Assembly: GCA_902384525.1 (NCBI GenBank)
Contig: CABMCA010000097.1
Location: 1 to 64,000, forward strand
Length of the DNA: 64,000 nt
DNA from: an uncultured archaeon
GTDB lineage: Archaea; Halobacteriota; Methanosarcinia; Methanosarcinales; Methanoperedenaceae
Direction: 5' to 3'
Position numbers and translations under genes: made by a program. Shown here piece after piece: positions 40,648 through 50,144 of this stretch (within the stretch, counting starts at the first letter, position 1; each line of letters starts with the position of its first letter). The notes under the pieces were generated by a model. It had not been told where the DNA came from. It saw nothing but the letters and a program-made list of their open reading frames with translations, and ran no database searches.

Positions 40648-41439
40648 TTAAATCCTTGTCAATTCCCTCAACCTGGCATCATCAAGAGGCACAGGGATTT
40701 TTCCATCCCTTTTACCCATAATGCTTTTTGCAAGCTTACGGTACACAGCCGCAATCTGCGAATCGGGAGCTTTCTCAATAACTGAATAACCATCTCTTTC
40801 GCAGGTCTGCACCAGAACATCTTTTGGAATAAAAGCAAGAAGCTGGCTTCCGACCTCTTTTGCAAACTCGCTGACGATCTTTTCCTCATTTAAAGCGCCG
40901 CGCGAGTTGCATATTACACCATTAAGCGTCATTTCAAGGCGTGAAAGACCTTTACAGATATTGTTTGCAGCATACAGCGGCATGTATTCGCCTGAAGTGA
41001 GCACATACGCCTCGTTCACAAGCCCTTTCTTGACAGGCGCAACAAAACCACCGCATACAATATCGCCGGGCACATCATAAATAACAAGGTCCGTATCCTC
41101 GATGGCGCGTGAGATTTTCTTAAGAAGGCTGATAGCAACGATAATTCCCCTTCCTGCGCATCCGATGCCGGGTTCAGGGCCTCCGATCTCAAGACATTTT
41201 ACCCCTTTATACCCATTGAAAACGATATCCTCTTCCTTTATGTCTATTCCTTCCCTCATAAGGTCCATTATTGTGGGGATGCGTCGGCCCTGCAATAATG
41301 TAATGGAGGAGTCACTCTTTGGGTCGCATCCGATTATAGTAACGCGGTATCCCTCATCAGCACAAGCTGCGGCAACATTTGAAGCAGTGCTTGATTTGCC
41401 GATCCCGCCTTTTCCGTAGATAGCTATCTGCTTAGGCAT
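40648..41439 (-). CDS. cfbC: NifH-like Ni-sirohydrochlorin a,c-diamide reductive cyclase reductase component
   Basis: [52 protein letters not shown]. Confidence 0.9.
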   Translation of the reverse strand: MPKQIAIYGKGGIGKSSTASNVAAACADEGYRVTIIGCDPKSDSSITLLQGRRIPTIMDLMREGIDIKEEDIVFNGYKGVKCLEIGGPEPGIGCAGRGIIVAISLLKKISRAIEDTDLVIYDVPGDIVCGGFVAPVKKGLVNEAYVLTSGEYMPLYAANNICKGLSRLEMTLNGVICNSRGALNEEKIVSEFAKEVGSQLLAFIPKDVLVQTCERDGYSVIEKAPDSQIAAVYRKLAKSIMGKRDGKIPVPLDDARLRELTRI

Positions 41440-42553
41440 CTTTGACCATCTCCCTGAGCGTTGCCCCGAATTCAGACTCCACGATGTGGGATACTCCCAG
41501 CGTCTTGGGATGAAGGTCGATTTCTACCACGACATGAGTATGCCCCATCTCTTTTAAGGGAACGACCTGGCGCGGCCCGTTTGTTACAGAGAATAATTCC
41601 ATATTGTTTATATTATTCATGGGAAGCGCATGAGGAACACCTGATATTACTGCAAAATCATAATCGCTATATTTCTCACCGATTATCCTGTCTGCGGTAT
41701 TTCCTGCCACAGGATACTCATCCAATCCTCCGATAATATGGTGTATTTCAAATCCTTTTTCTTTCAGGTCGTCCTTTATTTCCCGGGCATTTCTCCTGTT
41801 CTTGGGAAGTCCCACATTATCATCAAGGTTCACCATGTTCACGATATTGGAGCCATATCCCAGCTTTTGCGCAACCTGCGCGACTGCAAGGTTAATATCC
41901 GCGAACATGAAGGCGGTTTCTTTCTTGGCATTGAGAATATTGAGTCCTTTTTTACCCTGCTTTATTAATTCAAGCAATCTTCCTGCAACCTTGTATTTAA
42001 GATCGCCGCGGTTAGGCTCAAGATATTCCTTGCTGGCCGCACCGTGACGCTTTTCGACCAGCGTAGCTTCTTTAAGAAGCGCTTTTTGTCTCTCAAATTC
42101 AGCTTCGCTGATAATTCCACTGGCAAGCGCGGATTCAAGAGCCATAACAACTCCTTTTGTGTTATCCCTGTAGCCGGCGTGCACATCCACTTCAATTACG
42201 GGAACATCAGGCTGGACCTGGGTCACTGCCTCATGCAGTTCCTCTCCGATTATCATGCTTGCACATGTACCCACGATCCCTATGCGTCTGGGATTAAAGC
42301 GCTCTATTACTTTTTCAAGCACCTCAACAAGGGCATCATGCCCCCCGAAAACAAACCCGGTCTCATCAAGCGATGTGGTGACTACTCTCATGCCATCTTC
42401 TTCCAGAAGCCGGGCATGCTTGAAACTGCATCCAGGAGGGCCGTGAAGTATGACAACATCGGTATCAAGGTCTCTTAACGTGTACAATGCGGCTACGATC
42501 GAACTGGGCCGCGGGTGCATTATAAGTGGTTCTTTTTCTTTTTTAACAGGCAT
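41432..42553 (-). CDS. cfbD: NifD-like Ni-sirohydrochlorin a,c-diamide reductive cyclase component
   Basis: [58 protein letters not shown]. Confidence 0.9.
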   Translation of the reverse strand: MPVKKEKEPLIMHPRPSSIVAALYTLRDLDTDVVILHGPPGCSFKHARLLEEDGMRVVTTSLDETGFVFGGHDALVEVLEKVIERFNPRRIGIVGTCASMIIGEELHEAVTQVQPDVPVIEVDVHAGYRDNTKGVVMALESALASGIISEAEFERQKALLKEATLVEKRHGAASKEYLEPNRGDLKYKVAGRLLELIKQGKKGLNILNAKKETAFMFADINLAVAQVAQKLGYGSNIVNMVNLDDNVGLPKNRRNAREIKDDLKEKGFEIHHIIGGLDEYPVAGNTADRIIGEKYSDYDFAVISGVPHALPMNNINNMELFSVTNGPRQVVPLKEMGHTHVVVEIDLHPKTLGVSHIVESEFGATLREMVKDA

Positions 42554-42698
42554 CCTTTTTCTCCGAATTTAATAGAATTATGAATTATTATGAAAACGGT
42601 GGTTTTTATAGGGCACTTTATTGGATAATACTTTCGTATGAGGTAATGGAAAAATAGTAAGATAAGTTTTGCTATGATTTAGAAGAATTTCTGCAAAA

Positions 42699-43058
42699 CT
42701 AAAAATGTCTATTCTTCAATATTTTATTCCAGTCAAACAAAAAGAGAACTAACCCTAAAAGTGCTATGAGTTCAAAAAATTCATACGTTGTAGAATCTGA
42801 ATTTTCTTTAAGACCTTCAAGAAATTCATGGGATAACATAAAAAAGCCTCCGATGAATATAAAAAATAAACTTTTGTAAAAACTTCTTTTATTTGAAATT
42901 ACTTTATCTGAAGTCACTTCTTCCTTTTGCATAAATTTCCATGCCAGTGTTACTTGAATAACAAGATAAATCACTGCCAAAATAAGTATAAAATTAATTA
43001 CTGCGATAATTCTAAAAAGAGTAAAATCATCAATTAAACTCCCTAATACTGAGTCCAT
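42699..43058 (-). CDS. Hypothetical membrane protein
   Basis: 119 aa with four predicted hydrophobic segments. Confidence 0.55.
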   Translation of the reverse strand: MDSVLGSLIDDFTLFRIIAVINFILILAVIYLVIQVTLAWKFMQKEEVTSDKVISNKRSFYKSLFFIFIGGFFMLSHEFLEGLKENSDSTTYEFFELIALLGLVLFLFDWNKILKNRHF

Positions 43059-43225
43059 AACAAGTGGTTATGTTTTTCATATATATAATAATTATGTATG
43101 ATTATATGATAATGCATGACACATCTTGAAGGCTGTCTGAAATATATATCAAAAAGTCCGCATACCAACTTTTTTATAATCCACATACAATTAAGATTAA
43201 ATATATAAATTCAAATTGAATTCCA

Positions 43226-45295
43226 ATGATAACCACCCTGAAATCCATCCCACGCATTGGCGAAAAAACCGCGCGCCGCCTTGTTGAGCATTTCGGCTCT
43301 GAAAAACAGGCAATTGATGCCATAATAAGTCAGGATATAGCTGCCATTAGCGAACTTGAGGGAATGACCGAAAAATCCGCGATATCACTTGTTCTGGAGG
43401 CTGTTGCAATAAATGAGGGCGCAGGTGTCAGGGATTTCCTTAAAACAAATGAGGCTTTTGATTTTTATGAAAAGCTCTTAGAACTCATCAAGGGTTTTGC
43501 GCATACGGATCATGCAAGAAGCAAACTGAGCCTGTATTTCCCTTATCCTTCGCGAAAGAAGGAAAAGATACTCCATATCCAGAAAGAGATCCGGGGAATT
43601 CTGGAGATTGCGGGTAAACTCGATGAAAAAGAACTCTCCTCCCTGTTATCAAAAATAAAACCCCTGAAGACGAATTTAAATATACCTGTGATCAGGGACA
43701 GGGTAATCATTGCAACAAATACTGAGGAATTTGAAGCTGCCAAAAAATTCCCTGTTTCAGTCCAGCTTGTTTCTGATAGAAGGGAAATTGCCGATGTAGC
43801 CCGCGGTTATTCATATGTGATATTGGGAACAAACCTGGCCGGCCTTGATTTTCCAGAAGATATTGAAGTTGATTTTCTTGATATCAAAAAATTAGAGACC
43901 TGGCAGGTCGCTCCTGAAAAAGAACTGGCATTTTTTACAAAAAACCTTGAGGCCATCATTTGCTCAATTGGTGTCTTTAATAAGATCAGGCAGCACGCAC
44001 CTTTTTTTTGTGAAAAAATAAAACCAGGGGATATCCAGCAATTATCTTCGGGTATAATGAAACTCTCCGGGGAAACTGATGTAAAAAGCGGGCTTGATAA
44101 TGAAATAGACAGATGTAAATCAATTATCGACAGGCTAAGCGATACAGTTACAAATTCGCAACAACAGGCAAATCTCGAATTCGGGGCTCTTATCGAAAAA
44201 AGCTCAATTACAGTCAAAGGCTTTGACATGCTCACTGCAATGGATGGGAGCATTAACCGGCTGCTTGAAAAAGAGATCAGGGAAAAATACAACACAGTGA
44301 CTGCCAATACACTGCGAGGCATTGTGGCTGAACTCGATCTAAACCCGACAGAGTCACAGTATGTCAATACTTTTTTCAATGAGGAAATATCTCACCCGAT
44401 CAAAATAAACATGCGCGGTGTTGAAGGATTGAAAAACCATCTGCTTCGAAGCATAGCGTCACGAAAGATCGTAATCCTGAGAAATAATGCCCGTTTTCTT
44501 TCAAACTTAAAAGAAACCGCATCCCTTCTTGTCCGCGAGGTTCTTGATTTTGATGTCGGATATACGATCGCCTGTTTTTCAAAGAAATTTGCCCTTAACA
44601 TACCGCATCTCCAGAGTAATAACGGGATAGGCATAAAAGGAGGATCGAACCTCTTCCTGGCAAATGCAGTCCCGATAGATTACATAATCGGAAGGTGCAG
44701 CATGAATTCCGGCATCGGTAAACTCAAAGATGCGCGTGTGGTCCTGTTAAGCGGCGTAAACTCCGGCGGCAAAACATCAACACTTGATCTTCTTGCCCAG
44801 GTTGCCATACTTGCCCATATGGGATATCCTGTTCCTGCAAAAGAATGTGAACTGGGTCTTGTTGAAGAATTCTATTATTTCGGCAAATCCAAAGGCACAA
44901 TGGATGCCGGGGCTTTTGAAAGTACTGTCAAGGATTTCTCTGCCGTTTTGAACAATAAAACCAAGATCGTCCTTACTGATGAGATGGAATCTATCACTGA
45001 GCCCGGCGCTTCCGCCAAGATCATTTCAGGGATTCTTGAGGAACTTGACGATAATAATGGGATTGGAGTATTTGTTAGCCACCTGGCAGAATCGATACTG
45101 AAAAATACAACCCATAATATCCGGGTTGATGGTATTGAAGCAAAAGGTCTTGATGAAAACCTGAACCTTATAGTTGACAGGAATCCGAGATACAATTATC
45201 TTGCCCGCAGCACGCCTGAGCTTATTGTAGAAAGGCTTGCGCGAAAGTATACGGATATCGAATTCTATGGAAAATTGCTAAAGAAATTCAGGTAA
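43226..45295 (+). CDS. Archaeal MutS-like ATPase with N-terminal HhH
   Basis: LKSIPRIGEKTARRLVEHFGSEKQAI; LLSGVNSGGKTSTLDLLAQVAILAHMGYPVPA; VLTDEMESITEPGASAKI. Confidence 0.9.
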   Translation: MITTLKSIPRIGEKTARRLVEHFGSEKQAIDAIISQDIAAISELEGMTEKSAISLVLEAVAINEGAGVRDFLKTNEAFDFYEKLLELIKGFAHTDHARSKLSLYFPYPSRKKEKILHIQKEIRGILEIAGKLDEKELSSLLSKIKPLKTNLNIPVIRDRVIIATNTEEFEAAKKFPVSVQLVSDRREIADVARGYSYVILGTNLAGLDFPEDIEVDFLDIKKLETWQVAPEKELAFFTKNLEAIICSIGVFNKIRQHAPFFCEKIKPGDIQQLSSGIMKLSGETDVKSGLDNEIDRCKSIIDRLSDTVTNSQQQANLEFGALIEKSSITVKGFDMLTAMDGSINRLLEKEIREKYNTVTANTLRGIVAELDLNPTESQYVNTFFNEEISHPIKINMRGVEGLKNHLLRSIASRKIVILRNNARFLSNLKETASLLVREVLDFDVGYTIACFSKKFALNIPHLQSNNGIGIKGGSNLFLANAVPIDYIIGRCSMNSGIGKLKDARVVLLSGVNSGGKTSTLDLLAQVAILAHMGYPVPAKECELGLVEEFYYFGKSKGTMDAGAFESTVKDFSAVLNNKTKIVLTDEMESITEPGASAKIISGILEELDDNNGIGVFVSHLAESILKNTTHNIRVDGIEAKGLDENLNLIVDRNPRYNYLARSTPELIVERLARKYTDIEFYGKLLKKFR

Positions 45296-45353
45296 ATGCT
45301 CATTTTGGTTTGAGATTGTCTTTATTTGTCTTGAAAACAATCTATTAATTATT

Positions 45354-45416
45354 ATGACTATGATACTCATAGTAGCTTATGCGGCAGTTAATATCGCTTT
45401 TATGGTGAAGAAATGA
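45354..45416 (+). CDS. Putative 20-aa single-TM micropeptide, ATGA-coupled to the downstream gene
   Basis: MTMILIVAYAAVNIAFMVKK*; stop overlaps the ATG at 45413. Confidence 0.35.
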   Translation: MTMILIVAYAAVNIAFMVKK

Positions 45417-45955
45417 TTGAAAATAAAGAAGAATCTGAATTTGGTTTTATCAAACTTCTTTTCGGATATATATACCGCAGATTAAATTTCCAGCATTTTC
45501 TTTACTTTTGCGTTTTCATTACATTCGATATTGGAGACACAGTTACAGCTGCTATTATGATAGATTCAAAAGGATTGGGGGTTGAATATAACCCGATAAT
45601 CCAATATATCTATTTGAATTACGGACTCTCCGGGCTTATTGCAGCCAAGCTATGGCTGATAATCGTTCCTCTTATGATCGCTTCAACAAAGGTCAAAGAC
45701 AGCTTCTGGTTCATAAATGGAGTGCTGGGATCATTGATAGTATTAGGGATATTGGCCATCCAGGCAAATATCCAGGAAATATCCGGTATTCCGCACATGA
45801 GTCCTATGGAGATCAATACAATTTACGTGGTGGTTTTATTATTATTCACATTTGCGGGTAGTATCATAGATAATTATACAAAAACGAAAGCACAAAATTC
45901 TTTTTCCAACCGGATTAAGGGATTGAATAAAAAATATTCATCTACTTTCAAGTGA
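45413..45955 (+). CDS. Membrane protein (DUF5658-like)
   Basis: FVFITFDIGDTVTAAIMIDSKGLGVEYNPIIQYIYLNYGLSGLIAAKL-type topology. Confidence 0.55.
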   Translation: MIENKEESEFGFIKLLFGYIYRRLNFQHFLYFCVFITFDIGDTVTAAIMIDSKGLGVEYNPIIQYIYLNYGLSGLIAAKLWLIIVPLMIASTKVKDSFWFINGVLGSLIVLGILAIQANIQEISGIPHMSPMEINTIYVVVLLLFTFAGSIIDNYTKTKAQNSFSNRIKGLNKKYSSTFK

Positions 45956-45965
45956 ATTATCCTTT

Positions 45966-46871
45966 GTGATTCTTGAACTATCTTATCCGGTTGATTGCTT
46001 ATGCGATTTCACATATGATTTTTTCTGGCAGCACAGGGGCAGCAGGCTTTCTCCATCCTCTGTGATACCGCACCAGACCGGTACATTATATACATATCAA
46101 GACCTTGTTTTTGTATTAAAGAATGGAGAAGATGTGAATATAAAAGGCAATGCAGGCAAAAGGCTTGGAAGCAGCCTCGGAGTTGATCTTAAGTTTTTCG
46201 GGGGCACAGGAAAAGCCATTAAGTCCGGCTCAATAATCGTTGATGGGGATGTTGATACGCGGATGGGTATCAGTATGATCTCCGGGGCGATATATGTAAA
46301 AGGTATTGTCAAACAACCGGTGGGAAACATTGTGGAGGTTGTATCTGACCGCCTGGGCTATCGAAAATTCATATCTATTACAGATATCCTTTCAGAAGTG
46401 CCAGATGAAAAAATACTTCCCCCGAATGTTATGGAAAATGGCTGCTTATACGTTAGAGATGGGATTATGCGTGATACGATCGCGGCCCGCCTTGATGCTG
46501 ACAGGAAGGTCGTTGTGGAAGGCGATGCGGGGATGAGCACAGGGATCCTGATGAAGCGCGGATTTGTCAGAATAGAAGGGGATGCAGGTTTGAACACTGC
46601 TGTACTTCTGCGTGGAGGAATGATCGTTGTAGGGAATACGGGAGAGTTCGCTGGTGCATATATGAATGATGGCGTGCTTATAATAAGTGGGAAATCTCAG
46701 GGTTATGTTGGTGCAAATATGAAAAGAGGGACGATTTTTTTTAAAGGGGACGCCATGGTCCCGGGTGTTCCGGTTGATGAAAAGGATATAAAGATGCTTA
46801 TCAGGGTGCTTGATATCAGCAAGGTGGTAGCAATGATGTTTAAGAGATACAGGATTAATAGAATTCTATGA
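45966..46871 (+). CDS. GXGXG (GltB C-terminal/FwdC-like) domain protein
   Basis: Repeated VNIKGNAGKRLGSSL / VVVEGDAGMSTGIL / VRIEGDAGLNTAVLLRGG / IVVGNTGEFAGAYMNDG motifs. Confidence 0.8.
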   Translation: MILELSYPVDCLCDFTYDFFWQHRGSRLSPSSVIPHQTGTLYTYQDLVFVLKNGEDVNIKGNAGKRLGSSLGVDLKFFGGTGKAIKSGSIIVDGDVDTRMGISMISGAIYVKGIVKQPVGNIVEVVSDRLGYRKFISITDILSEVPDEKILPPNVMENGCLYVRDGIMRDTIAARLDADRKVVVEGDAGMSTGILMKRGFVRIEGDAGLNTAVLLRGGMIVVGNTGEFAGAYMNDGVLIISGKSQGYVGANMKRGTIFFKGDAMVPGVPVDEKDIKMLIRVLDISKVVAMMFKRYRINRIL

Positions 46872-46918
46872 AATTCATAACAATACTTGCATTTGTGCTA
46901 AGATAAAAGTAACATGGA

Positions 46919-48037
46919 TTGAAGATGGAAAGCCCACAACCTTTGAAAGTTAATTTCAGGTTCTTCAAGAAGAACATGCAAAGCATTGCTGTCCTGATGC
47001 CTCTTGTTCCGGGATCAGATACAAAAGAAAACCCCTGCGACGGCATAATGGTCTACAGCTTTGCAACACAGCAGGCGCCTTCAATATTCAGGGAAGTGTC
47101 ACAGACAGCAACAAGCTCAGTATTCATTGCCGGAGGACCTCACCCTTCTGCCCGGCCAGAAGAAACGCTTCGGTTTTTTGACTATGTAGTAATAGGCGAA
47201 GGTGAAGAAACATTGCCTGAATTGATCGATGTAATTCAAAATAAAGGAGATATTTCATCAGTAAAAGGTATAGCTTATAAAAATGAGTGGGATGATATTG
47301 TTTTCACCGAAAAGAGAAGCCATGTTGATCTAGATAAATATCCGCCTTTTGACCCCGGTATCATGCACAATACAATTGAGATCACTCGCGGCTGCCCATA
47401 TAATTGCACTTACTGCGGAAGTCCGCAATTATTCGGCCACAGTATGAGACACAGAAGCATTGATGTTATCTCAAAATATTCGAAGTTCCTCAGAGATATC
47501 AGATTCACGTCCCCGAATGCCTTTGCCTATGGTTCGGATGGCATACATCCGCGCATTGAAAAAATTGAATCGCTTCTTCGTTCATTGCCCGGAAGGATTT
47601 TTTTCGGGACATTTCCTTCAGAGGTGAGGCCGGAATTCATAGACGACAGTATCCTTGAACTTGTGTCGAAATATTGTGAAAATACCACAATCAGCATGGG
47701 GGGACAATCAGGAAGCCAGAGGATGCTTGAAAGCATAAAGCGAAAACATACCGTTGAAGATATTATCATAGGGGCTGAGAAATGCCTGGAACATGGTTTT
47801 ACTCCGATCGTTGATTTCATATTCGGGCTTCCTGGTGAAACTGAATCTGACCAGCTTGAAACTCTAAATGTGATAAAATGGCTGACAGGTAAAGGAGGAA
47901 ATGTTCATTCCCATTATTTCATGCCACTTCCAGGTACAGAGTTTGAAAATTCAACGCCTGCTCCGTTATCCAAAGAAGTGAAAAAGGTAATGGGGGAGCT
48001 GGCGCTAAAAGGAAAAACTACGGGTGTGTGGTCTTAA
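46919..48037 (+). CDS. Radical SAM protein with B12-binding-like domain
   Basis: FIAGGPHPSARPEETLRFFDYVVIGEGEETLPEL; EITRGCPYNCTYCGSPQLFG; FIFGLPGETESD. Confidence 0.9.
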   Translation: MKMESPQPLKVNFRFFKKNMQSIAVLMPLVPGSDTKENPCDGIMVYSFATQQAPSIFREVSQTATSSVFIAGGPHPSARPEETLRFFDYVVIGEGEETLPELIDVIQNKGDISSVKGIAYKNEWDDIVFTEKRSHVDLDKYPPFDPGIMHNTIEITRGCPYNCTYCGSPQLFGHSMRHRSIDVISKYSKFLRDIRFTSPNAFAYGSDGIHPRIEKIESLLRSLPGRIFFGTFPSEVRPEFIDDSILELVSKYCENTTISMGGQSGSQRMLESIKRKHTVEDIIIGAEKCLEHGFTPIVDFIFGLPGETESDQLETLNVIKWLTGKGGNVHSHYFMPLPGTEFENSTPAPLSKEVKKVMGELALKGKTTGVWS

Positions 48038-49199
48038 GCTTGATATCCTCATTCTCAACAAGCAGCCTGAACTCATCAAGGCTCAAACGTCCGTCTTTCT
48101 TGAACTTCTCTTTGGCTTGCTCACGTTTTCCAACATTTTTCTGCTGATCGCGGCCAAGCTGGTATTCTTTCATCTGCTCAAGATAAACTCCAAGTTCATC
48201 ACGGAGCTTCGGAATTTCCGTCTTCAGTACGCTTATTTTCTTTCGAAGAGGCGCAATGCCTTTGAATTTTTCATTCAATTGGGCATGATAAGAGTCAGCT
48301 TCCTTACGCAGCGTGTCTATTTCATTGTAAAGCTTTATCATTTCTTCATGGGACTTCTGGGATTCCTGGGCAAGCGTCTGGATCTTAGCATGCAAAGTAT
48401 CCATATCCGTGTAGATTTCTTTGCCCTTTGTATATTCAAGTGTGATCACAGAATGTATCTCATTTGCTTTCTGCGTGGCTTTCAATCTCTCGTTTAACTC
48501 ATTTAAACGGTTGAAAATATTGATCTCATGCTCAAGCGGAATGTCTGCCGTCAAAAAAAGGTTTAACTCCTCTTGATAAGCCTTTTCAAGGGTTTCAAAT
48601 CTTCCCCTGGCTGTAAGGTTCAATTCATCGCGTGATTTCTTAAGTTCCGCTATTCTCTCACTGAATTCTTTCCCCTTACCCCTCATCTGGTCTCGCTGTG
48701 CTTTTAATTCCGCGATCCTTGCGTTTGTTTCATCCCTTTTTTTTCTAAGCTCAGCAGCTTTTGGTGACAGTTCCTTGACTCTTGCATTTAAGCCGTCGCG
48801 TTTGGCTTTAAGGTCATTTCCTCCCTGGCTGTGAAGGGAAATATCCCTGAATATTGTTTTTAATTCCCTTTCCTCCTGCTCAATCCGCTGCCGCAGGAGA
48901 TTGATCTTCTCTTTCAGATCACGTTCTGATAATTTTGGATAAACTTTTGGCGTTTCAACCTGTACCTGTGTCTTAACTTCTTCGGGTTTTTGTTCAACAG
49001 GTAAATTTGATGTGTTTTCATTATTACTTTCAGTAATAACTTCAGGATGGCTTTGAGGTTGGACTTCACTGGTATCTACATGGGTCTCAATCTGCGATTC
49101 CACTGGATTTTCGATCCGGGTATTTTCCGGTTTATTTTCCGGATCATTCGTCGGAATATTTTCCGTTTGCATGATTTGCTTTTCCTCTGGTTCACTCAA
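48018..49199 (-). CDS. Coiled-coil protein
   Basis: Long heptad-rich region LRKKRDETNARIAELKAQRDQMRGKGKEFSERIAELKKSRDELN. Confidence 0.75.
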   Translation of the reverse strand: MSEPEEKQIMQTENIPTNDPENKPENTRIENPVESQIETHVDTSEVQPQSHPEVITESNNENTSNLPVEQKPEEVKTQVQVETPKVYPKLSERDLKEKINLLRQRIEQEERELKTIFRDISLHSQGGNDLKAKRDGLNARVKELSPKAAELRKKRDETNARIAELKAQRDQMRGKGKEFSERIAELKKSRDELNLTARGRFETLEKAYQEELNLFLTADIPLEHEINIFNRLNELNERLKATQKANEIHSVITLEYTKGKEIYTDMDTLHAKIQTLAQESQKSHEEMIKLYNEIDTLRKEADSYHAQLNEKFKGIAPLRKKISVLKTEIPKLRDELGVYLEQMKEYQLGRDQQKNVGKREQAKEKFKKDGRLSLDEFRLLVENEDIKLKTTHP

Positions 49200-49851
49200 C
49201 TTTTATCCCCCCTTTTTGTTTCTCCCAGTAACCTAAAGCATTGGTATGGCTTTCGATCCTTCTTTTTAACCAGTTATGCCTTCCCTCTAATTCTTCCGCC
49301 TGTTTATTAAAATCCTTTGCAGTTCCTATGTCCTGTTTTGGTTTATTCTGGATCGATAAAAGTTCCTTATGCGATTCATTCGCTTCATTCAATTTATCGA
49401 TTATTGCTTTTGAGGTTATGGAAATTCCAGCTTTTCTGGCCTCGGTTTCAAAATCATAAAGAAGTTTCTTGACTTCAACTATCGATTTTTCTTCATCATC
49501 AATATTTCTTGAATTCTGGAGTTTTTTCTCGTGTTCTTCAATCCTGGCCGAAAGACGTGTTACTTCATGTACATGGGGTGATTTGGCCTGTTGCATCTTC
49601 TCGATCACATCTTTAAAAAGATCTTCCCTTTGTTTTTTCGCCTGGTGGAAATAGAGGAAATATTTTTCATTTAGAACAATTATTTTCGTTTCATTGGTCT
49701 CTATTTCCTTTTTAAGATCATCGGTTTGCTTCTTAACAGCGTCGAGCTTATTTTCAAGCTCGGAAAATTCACTTTTAAAGGCTCCAAGGAACTTATTATG
49801 TTTTTCAATAACAAGATCCATTAATGTATTATTGTCAATTATTTCAGTCAT
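49192..49851 (-). CDS. Coiled-coil protein
   Basis: Heptad-rich; overlaps preceding coiled-coil gene. Confidence 0.7.
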   Translation of the reverse strand: MTEIIDNNTLMDLVIEKHNKFLGAFKSEFSELENKLDAVKKQTDDLKKEIETNETKIIVLNEKYFLYFHQAKKQREDLFKDVIEKMQQAKSPHVHEVTRLSARIEEHEKKLQNSRNIDDEEKSIVEVKKLLYDFETEARKAGISITSKAIIDKLNEANESHKELLSIQNKPKQDIGTAKDFNKQAEELEGRHNWLKRRIESHTNALGYWEKQKGGIKVE

Positions 49852-50144
49852 ATTTCTACCATCTGTGCATGGGGTACCCCATCGATAAAGATAACGACAT
49901 CAGGGTCGATACATCCGCACTCTACAGCGCATGCAACGGATCTTTCACCTGTGATATTCGCGATATTTGCGCATAAGAGTGCTTCCTTTACCTCATTTTC
50001 GCAAACTTCTTCACCTTTATAGAAGCTTTCTTCAATTTTAAGAACAAGTTTTCCTTCTTTGAATTTCTTACCAAGAATATCCGTATCACAGACTGCAACT
50101 ATCAATTTGCCGTCCGTATCATATTTTTTCATATACATGTTCAA
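49848..50144 (-). CDS. DUF424 family protein
   Basis: KLIVAVCDTDILGKKFKEGKLVLKIEESFYKGE...VACAVECGCIDPDVVIFIDGVPHAQMV. Confidence 0.85.
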   Translation of the reverse strand: MNMYMKKYDTDGKLIVAVCDTDILGKKFKEGKLVLKIEESFYKGEEVCENEVKEALLCANIANITGERSVACAVECGCIDPDVVIFIDGVPHAQMVEI

